Position numbers and translations under genes: made by a program. A stretch of 64,000 nt of DNA from Hyperoodon ampullatus. Its lineage: Eukaryota > Chordata > Mammalia > Artiodactyla > Ziphiidae. The stretch lies in NCBI GenBank assembly GCA_949752795.1, contig OX457058.1, forward strand, positions 32,056,587 to 32,120,586, read 5' to 3'. This document shows, piece by piece, positions 34,658 through 46,379 of the stretch; within the stretch, counting starts at the first letter, position 1; each line of letters opens with the position of its first letter. The notes under the pieces are model-generated. The model saw only the letters and a program-made list of their open reading frames with translations, did no database searches and was not told the origin of the DNA.

Positions 34658-35013
34658 TGTAGGGAATAGACTCCAGCCTCCATGACCTTCCCTGAGTTCC
34701 AAAGGGCAAATTCGAACAGTTGCTAATCAGGGAAAGGAGGGGATGCAGAGACAAGGGAGGAGACCACCTGAGGCCAGATTAAAGGAGTGCAGGCCCTGCA
34801 CACAGCCTGATCCTTATCAGCAACCCCACCCTTGAACCACTGCTATAAAACTCCTCACCAAATCCCTCTGGGTGGGGACACACAGTTTTTGAGGCACCAG
34901 CCCTCTGTGTCCCCCTTTGCCTAGCCAAGCAATAAAGCTATTTTCTACTTCACCCCAAACTCTGTCTCCGAGATTCAATTCGGCACTGGCGCACAGAGGC
35001 CGAGTTTTCAGCA
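34658..35013 (+). mobile_element. ERV1-type solo LTR, sense
   Basis: Begins TGTAGGG and ends TTTTCAGCA, about 356 bp. Carries a TATA-like ctataaaa at 34845-34852 and an aataaag polyadenylation signal near 34931, followed by an R/U5-like tail (ctctgtctccgagattc). No gag, pol or env sequence and no matching target-site duplication are visible. An ancient, inert relic. Confidence 0.65.
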
Positions 35014-35109
35014 TCAGGCCCAGGCTGATCCGGGCTGCCCCACGACCCGCCATCTGTCCACTCTGGCTTTGTCCCAAGTCTATTCCCACCGCAGCCAGAG
35101 GCGCTATTC

Positions 35110-35585
35110 AAAAATGTCACTCCTGCTTAATCCCACCAATGCTTTTCCATCACACTCAGGATAAAGCCCAGCTCTGCACGCTGGCCCTGCTGCCCTCTCT
35201 GGCCGTCTGCTCTTCCTGCTTGCCCCCCGCGCCCCCCCACCATGGCCATCCAGCTTCTCTGGCCTCCAGTCTGTTCCTCGAGCCACGGAGGGCTCCCGCC
35301 TAGAGTCTGTGCCGCTGGAGGTCTCCCCGACCTTGGGCCCACCAGCTCCTTCTCATCTTTCCTCTCCTCCGCAGAGCCCCCTGACCCCCAAGTCTGGAGG
35401 ACCCTGCATCCTCTTTTCCTTCTCTCCTCACTGCCATTTCTTTTCTCCTTTTTTTGTTTGATGTTCCTTGTCTCCTCCATCAGACTGTTGAGTGTCCAGG
35501 AGATGCCTCCTTGGTGCCTGGGACAGTGTCTGATACAAAAGTGCAGAATACATATTCACTGAGTGCACGTATGAATAAGGAACGT
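35110..35585 (+). mobile_element. L2 LINE 3' end
   Basis: Follows the L2 3' region in order: cactcctgcttaatcccacc, caggataaagcccagctctg, agactgttgagtgtccagga, ctgggacagtgtctgataca and cagaatacatattcactgag. Sense orientation, diverged. Confidence 0.75.
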
Positions 35586-36139
35586 GTTGGAAGCTTCATT
35601 TGACAGATGAGAAAACAGGCTTCTGGGCTCGCTTCGCCAGTGTCACCCTTCCCCTTCCCCGCCGCCCTTGCACCACCAGGGGTGGGGGAGGGGGAGCTCA
35701 CTGGGCCTCCTCCTTCCTCCAGTCCATGTTTTTCCTTTGACACTGCTGCAGGGACAGCCCTGGGTTCATTTCCCACGGGGATTGAAATTGACAAATTGCC
35801 CAGGGTCAGGGAGGGTGTTGAGGGAAGCCAGGGCCATGAGGTCAGGTGGGGCAGAGGTGTACTTGGCGGGCAGGTAGGCCACCCAGCACTGGGCCCAGGC
35901 CACGCCCTGTGTAATTACCAGACAGGAACCAAGCGGAGCCGCGACCACGCCCATGGGCCTGCCCAGCTTAATGAGCAGGGGCGCAGGGCATGGCGCCTCC
36001 CCTCCCTTGGGGACGCCACGGTGGCTGCTGGCTGAGAGCCCGGCCCTCCAGGGAGGGGTGCTGGGGCCGCCCTGTGGGCCACATCCCACATCCCACACGC
36101 TTGTCTGTTCTGGGACATTCCTGGGCCTGGTTCCCCTTT

Positions 36140-36575
36140 AGGGCAGGGGCTACTTCTGGGTTCCTGGCTCTGACAGCTAGGCAGTCACTTGACATCCTGG
36201 GGCCTCGGCTTCTCCATCTGTGAAAAAAGGATGGGTTTGTTGCCAGGATTAAATGAGCTAATCTGGGGCTTCCCTGGTGGCACAGTGGTTGGGAGTCCGC
36301 CTGCCGATGCAGGGGACACGGGTTTGTGCCCCGGTCCGGGAGGATCCCACGTGCCGCGGAGCGGCTGGGCCCGTGAGCCATGGCCACTGGGCCTGCGCAT
36401 CCGGAGCCTGTGCTCCGCAACGGGAGAGACCACAACAGTGAGAGGCCCGCGTACCGCAAAAAAAAAAAAAAAAAAAAAAAAGAGCTAATCTGTGTACAGC
36501 TTGAAGCCAATTTGATTAGCAGCTTTATTATGGTCCAAACCCAGTGGCCAGCAGTTCCTGGCACATCATACATGT
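36140..36575 (-). repeat. MIR, antisense, interrupted by a CHR-2 SINE
   Basis: gacatcctggggcctcggct, tctccatctgtgaaaaaagg and gccaggattaaatgagctaa are antisense MIR. The element resumes after the SINE with gtgtacagcttg and cagcagttcctggcacatca. Confidence 0.65.
36266..36481 (+). mobile_element. CHR-2-type tRNA-derived SINE
   Basis: Short, young cetacean form: gggcttccctggtggcacag, gcggctgggcccgtgagcca, gagaggcccgcgtaccgc, then about 22 A. Perfect 11-bp target-site duplication gagctaatctg at 36255-36265 and 36482-36492. Confidence 0.95.
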
Positions 36576-39119
36576 AGAGGGATGAACTTTACAGATGAGA
36601 AAGGGGGGGCAGAGTTTGGGGGCCAGTGTGGGGTCTGCAGACTCCTCAGCTCTTCCTGGGGTCCCCACCCCCTCTTCCATCTGTCTCCCTCCTGCCTCAG
36701 CAGGAGGACTTTTGGCAAGACTCCTCCCAAGGAAAACACCACCTTGGATCTGCCGTCTCGGCTACTGCCGAGATTATCTTAGTTTTGTGCAGTATCGGGC
36801 CGCGGGGTCCTAATTAACCTAATAAGGAGCCTGCCGCACACACGTCTGCGCTTGGGCTCCGCTCCGATGGCTACCCGGTAATTTGCCAAAATAAGGCCTT
36901 TGCCTGGACAGGTCCCACCACGAAGCATGCCATTCGTGGTAACGATGTTGTTTTCCATGCCTCCCACCCCTACAAGTGTGGGAGCCCAATCCTAGAGGCA
37001 CAGCCATCTCCCCAAGGGAACAATCCTCAGGGCTGCATGGGCAAGAATGACCAAACATGGGCTCGTGGCCATGTGACATGGGGAGGGGGAGAAACACCCA
37101 ACACAAAGCCAGCTGCTGCCATTCGTGTGTGCAGGTCGGGAGGTGGGATGGACAGCAGGGAGCTGCCCGGCTGCAGGGCCAGCCCGCACCCTGGCTCCCA
37201 TCCAGCGCCTGTTCTGGGGACATGCTGGGTGCTGCTTCCCCCGTTCCCACAAAGGTGCCAGGAATACCCTTGGAGCAAGGTCATACCTGCTCCACATCCC
37301 CTGGGCCCAGCCCAAGCCCCCCGAGCCACCTTTGCCCAGGGGCCGCAGTGCCAGGTCAGTAGCCCGAGGTCCCCAGGCCCTGGAGAGACCAGGCAGGAAG
37401 CCAAGGCTTAGGAAGCTGCAAAGCAGGAGGACGGGACCTCGCCACGGCGGCCATGTCCCCTCCTGCCCAGGGCAGCAACAGGCTCCCCGTGGGAGGAAGG
37501 GCCCTGAAGCCAGGCCCGGGAAGCGCGGGGCCAGCCCCAGTGCCCACAAAATGCTCGCTCACTTGGCTCTTTGATCCACCCGGCTGGGCAGGGCTGCATC
37601 TTCAGGGAGGTTTCCCCAGAGACAGTGCTGGGGGAGGCTCAGCCCCACCCTGGCCTGAGCATCCTGTGTGTCCCTTCCTGTGTGCAGGCTGCCCTGGAGG
37701 AGGTGGCAGCAAGCCCCCTTCGGCCGCTGTGCTTACCCAATCCTCCTCTGCGGGGGCAGGGCCCCCTCTGGAAATGGAAGGGGGCCCTCAGCCCAGCAGC
37801 TCCTGAGGAGCTGGGCCTGGGGAGGAAAACTCACCTGGCAGGGTATCTGCATCCTTGCATTTTCTGGAGTCCACACTGTGCCAAACCACCAGAGAATCGG
37901 GCCCACGCAGGTGCTGGGCTAGCCCCAGGGGATCCTGGACACCCACTGCTCTGGCTCCAGGCCCAGGCCTACTCCCTTTATTCCCAGACCGGGTCCAAGG
38001 TGCTGAAAACTGCGCTAACCGCCATGCGTGGACTGGGTGCCTGACAACGGGTGGGCTCTGAGTCACAGCTGGCTGGCCTGGGTTGGGGGGCTGTGGTGGG
38101 CTTGCCGCACGGCCGAGAGGCACCGGCCACTGTGAGGCAGGGTCCTGTGGCCCAGGAGCTCTTCAGGCCTCAGGCCTGGCCTGGCCAGCCCGCCAGGCAG
38201 GGATGAGCTGAGAGCCTGGCTCTGGGCCTCACACCTCAGTGTCTCGTCCTCTCCAAGGCCCTTTTCCTGGATGACCTTCGCAGCTTTAGTGACCCCTTTC
38301 GTTCCACTCTGCTGCCCGTGGGGCGGGTGACTCGGACCCCCAGGCTTGCATCAGTGTGGCCTGGACCTACAGAGGCCGCAGTGAGTGGCTCGCAGTAAGC
38401 TGCCAGGGCTGGTCCTACTCTCGCAGGCCATCCTCATCCTCCCCTCCCTCTGCCTGGCGCTCCTCCATGGGAAAGGGGCGTCCTCACATACATTTTCTCC
38501 CAGGCATCGCTGGAGTGAGGGCTACCTTCACTTTCATGCTGGTATTTTAATTGGGGGAGGGGCAGTAGACACCTAAGCACACGTGTCAGGTGGTGACTGG
38601 GATGAATAGAAAACAACGATGGAGGGAAGGGGTCCCCGAGTGGGGGGGCTCTGCCACTGTCAAGGGGCTGATCAGGAAGACCTCCTTCAACAGGTGACCT
38701 TTAAACAAGGACCTGAACAAGGTGAGCTAGGGAGCCTGGCAGATACCCAGGCAAAGAGTTTCCAGGCAGAGGAGGGCAAAGGCAAGCTCAGGAGGTGGAG
38801 GACCCTGGTGTGTGGGTGGGAGGAGGGCAGAGGGGGATGGGCCCTGTGGGATAAGAAGTAATGTATCTGGTCTTGTCCCTGATTCCTAGAGCAGAGCTCC
38901 TAAACCCTTGGAATTTCCCAAGTGATAATAAGAGCGTCTTCTGTTCTTTCTAAGGATCCCTCCTGAGCCGGAGTTTATGCTAATGAGGTAACTTAGGGTG
39001 GGGCCCTAGATCCCCTCATGATGGGGCCGGTCACCAGCAAGACCAAAGGATTAGAAGGTTGGAAGTTTCAGCCCCATCCGCTGACCCCCCGGAAGGGAGT
39101 TGGGGCTGCAGATTAAGTT
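36576..39119. other. Intergenic unique DNA
   Basis: GC-rich, no exon, transposon or RNA gene recognised. Several overlapping open frames at 36.8-38.1 kb on both strands show no protein family and reflect base composition. Confidence 0.45.
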
Positions 39120-39560
39120 CCATAAAAACTCATGAACGAGCAGATGGGATGAGCTTAGGGGCTGGTGAGCATGTCCACATACCAGGTTGTGATGCACCCC
39201 AGTTCCATGGGGACAGAAGCTTCTGCACTCAGACCCTTGTCCGATGTACCTCTTCATCTGTATCCTTTATACACCAGTTATATTAAACTGGTGCTTGTAG
39301 GTAAATGTTCCTCTGAGTTCTGTGAGCTGCTCTAGCACATTAATTGAACCTGAAGAGTGGGTCTTGGGAACCTCCAATTTATAGCCAGGTGGTCAGAAGC
39401 ACAGATGACAACCTGGACGTGGGACTGGAGTCTGCAGTGGGGGCTCTCTTGTGGGAGTGAGCCCCTAACCTGTGGGATCTTGTGCTTTCTCCTGGTAGAT
39501 GATGTCAGAATGGAAGTAAATTTGTTGCAGGAAGACCCCTTCCAGGGCCTGACAGTGGAC
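39120..39560 (+). mobile_element. Old LTR-like repeat (family not assigned)
   Basis: The string of landmarks (cataaaaactcatgaacgag, ttatattaaactggtgcttg, gttctgtgagctgctctagc, gaacctgaagagtgggtctt, tgggatcttgtgctttctcc) is that of a common mammalian interspersed repeat with retroviral-type R/U5 features. I cannot name the family with confidence. Confidence 0.5.
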
Positions 39561-39563
39561 TCT

Positions 39564-39982
39564 TGTCGAACACGCGGAAATGAATTGTCCGAGGAGACAC
39601 ACGTGCTGACAAAGCAGGAGAATTTATTGGGAAGGGGCGCCCAGGTAGAGAGCAGGAAGGTAAGGGAACCCAGGAGAACTGCTCTCCACGTGGCTCACAG
39701 TCTCGGGTTTCACGGTGATGGGGTTAGTTTCCGGGTTGTCTCTGGCCAATCATCTTGCTTGGCCCATATTTGGTGATTCAGGGTCCTTCCTGGTGGTGCA
39801 CGCATCTCTGAGCCAAGATGGATTCCAGCACAAGGGACTCTGGGAGGTTGGTTGTCTCCTCCCTCTTTTGGCCCCTCCCGAATTCTTCCCGGTGGCAGCA
39901 CCATGCTCATGACCTGTTGTGAGACAAGTCAGGCAAGCGGGCCTGGCCATGGCGGGTGTTTTCGGTCAACAGTTCCCTAACA
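39564..39982 (-). mobile_element. ERV-type solo LTR, antisense
   Basis: On the minus strand it begins TGTTAGGGAACTG and ends TTCGACA (TG...CA, about 419 bp). It has an AATAAA near 39621-39626 followed by a U5-like tail, and CpG-containing U3. No internal retroviral genes are present and the 4-6 bp on either side do not match. Confidence 0.65.
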
Positions 39983-40156
39983 AATTTGCAGGACATCCAG
40001 TCATCCGCTGAGAATTGGAGAACGGCTTGATGTTGGGAGACATGCCAGGAGCCCCAACGTGGGTTTAAACTGGCTCACTCTGCTGTGTGCAGGGTGAAGG
40101 GGGGTGGGGGGGAGTCAGGAGGACCAGGCAGGAGGCGGGTCCTGGAGCAGGGTAAG

Positions 40157-40272
<116 letters not shown>

Positions 40273-40684
40273 CTGACAGTGGTTGGATGCCGGCCACACT
40301 GTGGAGGGACCAATGACTGGGTTTCGTGGACGTGGCCTGTGAGAGAAAGAGGGAAGCTGAGATTTGGGCCTGAGCACCTGACAGCGTGCAGCTGCCATCA
40401 CTTTACTGACCTCCCCGTCACTGCAGGGAAGAAGAGCTATTTGAGAGCTCTGCTCACCCGCACCAGGCGGCCCATCCAGGCTGCCCGAGTGAATCAGGGC
40501 ACGGGCTCCAGGAGGTGAAGGACTGATGGGCCGCCTGCTCTGAGGGCAGCTGGCTGGGGCCCACACCTCTCCCTCGGGAGCGGGGACCGGGACTGGCTGG
40601 GTGCCACCCAGTGCCGCTGGCCTGGGTGAGGCCTTCCCAGGGGAATTTAATCCTCCTAATACCCTGGGAGGGAAAGGCTATGTA

Positions 40685-40994
40685 CTCTGGACTGAGTGTT
40701 TGTGTCCTCTCTAAATTCATATGTTGAAATCTTAACCCTCAGTGTGAAGGTATGAGGAGGTGGGGCCCCTGGGAGGTGATAAAGGCCATGAAGGTGGAGC
40801 CCTCGTCCCTGTCACCAGTGAAGACGCCTGTCTGTGAACAAAAAGGGGGCTTTCATCACACACTGACTCTGCCAGGGTCTCCATCTCGGACTTCCAGTCT
40901 CCCGAACTGTGAGAAATAAATGTTTATAAGTCACCCTATGCATAACATGGTATTGTATAACACCCTGTGTACACTGGGGTGTTCTGTTATAGAC
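40685..40994 (+). mobile_element. MaLR LTR (MLT1/MST type), sense
   Basis: ctggactgagtgtttgtgtc, aaattcatatgttgaaatct, ggaggtgataaaggcc and cgaactgtgagaaataaatg are consecutive MaLR landmarks. The 3' end decays around ttctgttatagactgacac. Solo LTR. Confidence 0.8.
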
Positions 40995-41140
40995 TGACAC
41001 ACTGACATTATCATGCCCATTTTACAAATGAGGAAACTGAGGCTTGGAGGTGGAGGACTTGCCCTTGGCCACAACGCTGGAGGGCACCGCAGGAACCTGG
41101 CCTCAGTTGTCAGGCTCCCAGGTCCCCATCCTTCCTCTGG
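40995..41140 (+). repeat. MIR 3' half
   Basis: attatcatgcccattttaca, aatgaggaaactgaggcttg and gacttgcccttggccacaac are classic sense MIR. Confidence 0.75.
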
Positions 41141-41923
41141 TTTCTTAGGCCACTCTGCTCCCTGAACCCAGAGGGCCCTGTGCCTCAGGCCGCTGCCTCT
41201 GGGGGCCGGACTGGAGCTGGGGTGAGCCCAGCTTTCCCTGGGGTCTGGCCAGCAGCACGTTCTGCTGGCTGGCGGTGGAAAAGTGGAAATGGGCGAGCTC
41301 TGAGTTGAGAGTGGCTTCCCTGAGTCCCCCCGCCAGCGAGCACATGTTCCCGACTGCCACCGTGGATGGGGAGCTGTTCCCCAACGGCAGGAAGCTCAGG
41401 GTAGAGCTGGGGAGTCAGGCACCAGACAGCTTGTTGTCTGGAATTCTCTATGGAGCAGGCCTCCCCGGGAGGAGGAAGCTGCTCTGGCCCAGCCCACGCC
41501 GGTGTCTGAGGCCTCATCCAAACACGGGACACGAAATGTGGGGAAGCTACTTTGGAAAAAGTTTGCACTGGGGGTTCGGGCCGGGGGGGTGGGCCAGGAT
41601 CCCCGTGAACTGTCCCTTCTTTCTCAGGGCCCTGGAAGCCCAGCTACTTCCAGCAGAACCGAGGCACAGCGCACAGGACCCAAGGAGGGGAGGAAGGGCG
41701 GCTGCAGGCTGTTTTCCGTTTGCTTTCTCTGCACAGCGCTGTTGCCAATTCCAACAGTCATGTCCCCCATGACGTCTGGGGCACAGAAGTCCCTGATTTT
41801 TTTAGTGCTTCTTCTGCCAGTAACCGCCCTGGGGAAGAACCTTCACTCCGGGCTTGGTAAGGCTGGGTGACGTATTCAAAACCAAGGCTACAATGAAACT
41901 GGGTGCCCGGCAAGTAATGGAAC
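41141..41923. other. Intergenic unique DNA
   Basis: GC-rich with no gene, repeat or RNA recognised. Confidence 0.4.
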
Positions 41924-41940
41924 GAAAACTCCGGGCCCAG

Positions 41941-42161
41941 GGCTTCCCTGGTGGCACAGTGGTTGAGAGTCCGCCTGCCGACGCAGGGGACACGGGTTCG
42001 TGCCCCGGTCCAGGAAGATCCCACATGCTGCGGAGCGGCTAGGCCCGTGAGCCATGGCCGCTGAGCCTGCGCGTCCGGAGCCTGTGCTCCGCAACGGAGA
42101 GGCCACAACAGTGAGAGGCCCGCGTACCGCCAAAAAAAAAAAAAAAAGAAAGAAAAAAAAA
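41941..42161 (+). mobile_element. CHR-2-type tRNA-derived SINE
   Basis: ggcttccctggtggcacagt to gaggcccgcgtaccgc plus an A-rich tail with AAAG units. Target-site duplication gaaaactcYgggcccag (17 bp, one C/T difference) at 41924-41940 and 42162-42178. Confidence 0.95.
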
Positions 42162-42227
42162 GAAAACTCTGGGCCCAGAATTCTTGTCTCTAGACAGAGA
42201 ATGGGAGGCCCAAAAAAGGGTGTCATC

Positions 42228-42660
42228 ATGCATTCCAGCTGCTGTAACAAAGTACCACAGACTGGGTGGCTTATGAACAACAGAAATGTATTTCTCATGT
42301 GTATAGCTGATTCACTTTGACATAAAGTGGAAACTAACATTGTAAAGCAATTATACCACAATAAAGATGTTAAAAAAAAAAAAAAAGAAAGAAATGTATT
42401 TCTCACTGTCTGGTGGCTGAAAGTCTCAGATCAGGGTATCTGTAGGGTTGGGTAAGGGCCCTCTTCTGGGTGGCAGACTTCTCACGGTGTCCTCACCAGG
42501 CGGAATGGAGAGGCTAAGGAGCTCCGGGTCTCTTATAATCTCGAATGAATAATCTCTAAGGAAGGCTCCACCTTCATGACCTAAGCACCCACCAACACAC
42601 CATCGCACTGGGTGTACAGATCCCAACACTGGGGGGACACAATGCTCAGACCATAGCAAA
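42228..42660 (-). mobile_element. MaLR LTR (MST/MLT1), antisense, split by a young L1
   Basis: gctgctgtaacaaagtacca, gactgggtggcttatgaaca, then after the inserted L1 tail tctggtggctgaaagtctca, ggtgtcctcaccaggcggaa, tccaccttcatgacctaagc and ggggggacacaatgctcaga. Complete solo LTR in antisense orientation. Confidence 0.85.
42298..42389 (+). mobile_element. 5'-truncated young L1 3' end (cetartiodactyl type)
   Basis: A 92-bp stub of the L1 3' UTR (gtatagctgattcactttga, gtaaagcaattataccacaa, aataaag, poly-A). Perfect 16-bp target-site duplication agaaatgtatttctca at 42282-42297 and 42390-42405. It sits inside the MaLR LTR. Confidence 0.93.
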
Positions 42661-43270
42661 GGAGGTGAGGAGTGACCAGACCACCTGAGCCATGGACAGT
42701 GAACTAGCTCTATTCCCGAGTATCCAGGGCACGCAGACCACTGGGGAGGTACGCGGTGCCTGCCTGGGCTCCCTCAGTGGGCCCCACCATACCTTCTCCT
42801 TCCTTAATAGTGGTACCCTTGGTACCACCCTTGAGTGTGGCACACTGCTAGCTGGACCAGCTCTGGCCAATTGAGTGTGAGTGGCAGCACCATGAGTAAC
42901 TTCTATTCCAGGAAGTAGTTTTTAAATTTTATTTCTTTTTATTTTATTTTCCAAGAAGTAGTTTTAAGAAGAGTGGGCAAGCCCTTCATCCCTCTTTCTC
43001 CTTCTGCTGGCAGGAATGTACATGTGATGGCTGGAGCTGGAGCAGTCACCATGGACCATGAGGTAATCTTGGGAATGGAAGCCGCACACAGCCGAGCCTG
43101 GGAGTGGTGGAGCCTGAGCCTCAATATGCTGCACCCTCCCTAGCGGACCTTCCTCCTCCCATGTGGAGTAACTTCTGTCTTGTTTAAGTCACTGTTATTT
43201 TAGGGTATCTTTCACCCATAGCTAAAGACAGTCCTAACAACTACACCCCCCTCAGAGCATTTGGAGTCAA
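42661..43270 (+). mobile_element. Unassigned LTR-like interspersed repeat (probable)
   Basis: 43020-43240 reads tgtacatgtgatggctggag, gaccatgaggtaatcttggg, aatggaagccgcacacagc, then cttctgtcttgtttaagtca, typical of a common mammalian LTR/DNA repeat whose name I am not sure of. The part at 42660-42900 may be the same element or unique DNA. Confidence 0.4.
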
Positions 43271-44389
43271 TCACATTTCTCGCACAACAAGTCAGCCAAT
43301 GGTTATACGTGATCTCACTGCACTGGAGCACCGTAGCTAAGCTCAGGCTGTTTATTGTGGGATGACTCTGGTCTTGTCAGGGATGAAGCCTCCTACACAC
43401 AGCCCTGTTATCATGACTATGGTGACAATGGCATGTGTCTGGGACTTACAGACACATGAGAGAACTGAGCCAGCTCAGGTGTCCAGGGGCAGACTGAACA
43501 CCCTTTTACTTCCCTCCCCTCTCCAACCCCCCCTGGAAATGGCAACTTAGCACAATCCCAAGCAGACATGAGAAGAGGGTGGGAGGACTCTTGACTGATA
43601 TACTTCCAGGAAATAAAAAACAGGCATGATTATATTGATATATAAACCAAGGAGGAGGAGACTGCATCTCAGTACATGTGCAGGAGGCAGCTTGGGTAGA
43701 GGTGCTACCCTCCCCAGCACTTGGAGAGGCTGTGAGCTCAGAGTCTGCAGTTTGTGAACAGGATGGGCCAGGGGCTTTGCTGGGGCGGGGAGGGGAGCAT
43801 TGGTGGAGGGAATTGTCCACAGAACAGTGGGGTGAGCACTCTGCTTGCCTTGAACCCAGGCTCCGCCACGTGGCTAGCAGTGCTGGGTTTGCCCTCGGAA
43901 GTGACCTTGGAAGCAGGCTTAGTACCACCCTCATTCATCAGGTCTCTGTGGGGTGAGGAGGTCCAGCACCCTCCACTGAAGGCTGCCGGTTATGAGTCAC
44001 TCTGTGGACAGAACTGGAGCCAGCCTTCCCAGGAAGGGGCGAGGCCGGCTGAGGAAACAGACCCAGACAGCAGAGGAGAGCTTTGCCCACTGTCCACACG
44101 CCTCAGTCTGTCTCTCCTCTGTACATGCAAACTGGCAACCAAGGAAAACAGTCGCCACAAGAGAAGGACCTGGATGAACCAAGTAACAGCTGTCCTGGGA
44201 AGATAGAGATAATAAAGGCAATGAGCAGAACTTAAAAATCATAATTAACATCTCAGAGATATTTCAGGAGGTATTGCATTCACAAAACAAGAACAGGAAG
44301 CTAGAGAAAGGAAAAATCAGGGAACAAGAAAAAGTTCAGAGAGATTAAAAATATGATTGTCAAAACAAAACAAAAATCAGGAGAAGGAC
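43271..44389. other. Intergenic DNA, no gene recognised
   Basis: No exon or clear transposon was seen; the right side becomes A-rich on approach to the L1 block. Confidence 0.4.
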
Positions 44390-44591
44390 TGGAAAATAGA
44401 GTCAAAGGAACTTCACAGACTAGGGCAAAAAGACAAAAAGATGAAAAACATGAGAGAAAGTTAAGAGTTGTGTGGCATCATCCAGCATGTCCAAAATGTG
44501 TCTAAGAGGAGTTCAGAAACTATGAGGATTCAGCTTAAGCAGTGCTTAGAGGAAAATTGATAGCTTTAAATGCCTATATTAAGAAAGAAGA

Positions 44592-44800
44592 GGGCTTCCC
44601 TGGTGGCGCAGTGGTTGAGAGTCCGCCTGCCGATGCAGGGGACTCAGGTTCGTGCCTCGGTCTGGGAAGATCCCACATGCCGCGGAGCGGCTGGGCCCGT
44701 GAGCCGTGGCTGCTGAGCCTGTGCATCTGGAGCCTGTGCTCCGCAACGGGAGAGGCCACAACAGTGAGAGGCCCGCATACCGCAAAAAAAAAAAGAAAGA
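44592..44800 (+). mobile_element. CHR-2-type tRNA-derived SINE
   Basis: Full-length young form within L1 ORF2, ending gaggcccgcataccgc plus A-rich tail. Target-site duplication aagaaagaaga at 44581-44591 and 44801-44811; because it is A/G-rich its exact length is uncertain. Confidence 0.92.
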
Positions 44801-45337
44801 AAGAAAGAAGAAAGACCTCCAAATCAGTAATCTAACCTTCCATCTAAAAACACTGAAAAAAGAAGAGTGAAATAAACCTAGAGTGGGCAGAAGGAAGAAA
44901 ATAAGTAAAGACCAGAACAGAAATGAATGAAACAGAGAATATAAAAACAATAGACAAATTCAGTGAAACCAAAGCTGGTTCTTTGAAAAGATCAACAAAA
45001 TTGACAAACGTTTAGCTAGATTGACTACGAACAAAAAGGAGAGAAGATTCAAATTACTACAATCAGAAATGAAAAAGGGGACAGTACTACCAACTTTATG
45101 GAACTAAAAAGGATTATAAAGGAATACTATGAACAACTGTATGTCAACAAGTTAGGTAAATTAGATGAAATCGACAAATTCCTAGAAAGACACCAATTAC
45201 CAAAACTGACTCAAGAAGAAATAGATCATCTGAATATACCTATAAGAAAGAGATTAAATTAATAATAACAATAATAATAATATAAACTACCCATGAAGCA
45301 AATCCCACGCCCAGACTGCTTCAGTGCTGAATTCTAC

Positions 45338-45690
45338 AGTCCTAGACTGTTCAAGCTACCATAACAAAATACCACAGACTGGGTGGTTTATAAACAACAG
45401 GAATTTGTTTATTATAGTTGAAGACTGGAACTCTGAGACTGGGGCGCCAGCATGGTTGGGTGAGGGCCCTCTTCCAGATTGCAGACTTCTCATTGTATCT
45501 TCACGTGGTGGAAGGGGCGAGGATGCTTTGTGGGGCCTCTTGTATAAGGTTTCCCACTGATGAGGGCCCCACCCTCATGACCTACGCACCCCTCAAAGTC
45601 CCCACCGTCTAACATCATTACATGGGGAGTAAGGATTCCAACAGGTGAATTGGGGGGGGACACAAACATTCAGACCCTAACACCTTCCAA
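45338..45690 (-). mobile_element. MaLR LTR (MST type), antisense, inside L1
   Basis: accataacaaaataccacag, actgggtggtttataaacaa, gtatcttcacgtggtggaag, ccaccctcatgacctacgca, ggggacacaaacattcagac. Solo LTR splitting the L1 ORF2 region. Confidence 0.85.
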
Positions 45691-46344
45691 ACATTTAAAG
45701 GAGAATTAATACGAATTCTTCACACACTTTAAAAAATACAAGAGGAGGGAACACTTTCCAATTTATTATGAGTTCAGTATTATCCTTGTACCAAAACTAG
45801 ACAGGACATCACAAGAAAAGAAACTGATAGACTCATATCTTTTATGAATATGGATGCAAAAATCCTCCAGAAAATAAGAGCAAACCAAATCCAGCCACAA
45901 ATAAAAAGAACTATATATCATGACCTAGAAATTATCCAGAGATGCAAGGCTGATTTAACATCTGAAAATTTATATAATACAATAGGTCAGTTGAATAAAA
46001 AACAAAAATCACATGAACATCTCAAAAATCATTTGCCAAAATCCAACACCCCTTCATGATAAAAATACTCACAAACTAAGAGCAGAAGGGAACTTCCTCC
46101 ACCCAATAAAGGCATCTATGAAACAGCCACAGCTAGCGTCATACTTAGTGAAAGACTGGATGCTTCCCCCTCAGATGAGGAACAAGACTACTTCTGTCAC
46201 ATTTATTCAACATTGTACTGAAGGTTCTAGCTAGGGAAACTGGGCAAGAAAAAGAAATAAAAGGTATCCAAATTGGAAAGGAAGAAGTAAAATTATCTTT
46301 ATTTGCAGATGACATGATCTTATATGTAGAAAATGCTAAAGATA

Positions 46345-46345
46345 C

Positions 46346-46377
<32 letters not shown>
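46345..46377 (+). repeat. (AC)n microsatellite in L1
   Basis: A short CA run inside the L1 ORF2 relic. Confidence 0.9.
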
Positions 46378-46379
<2 letters not shown>

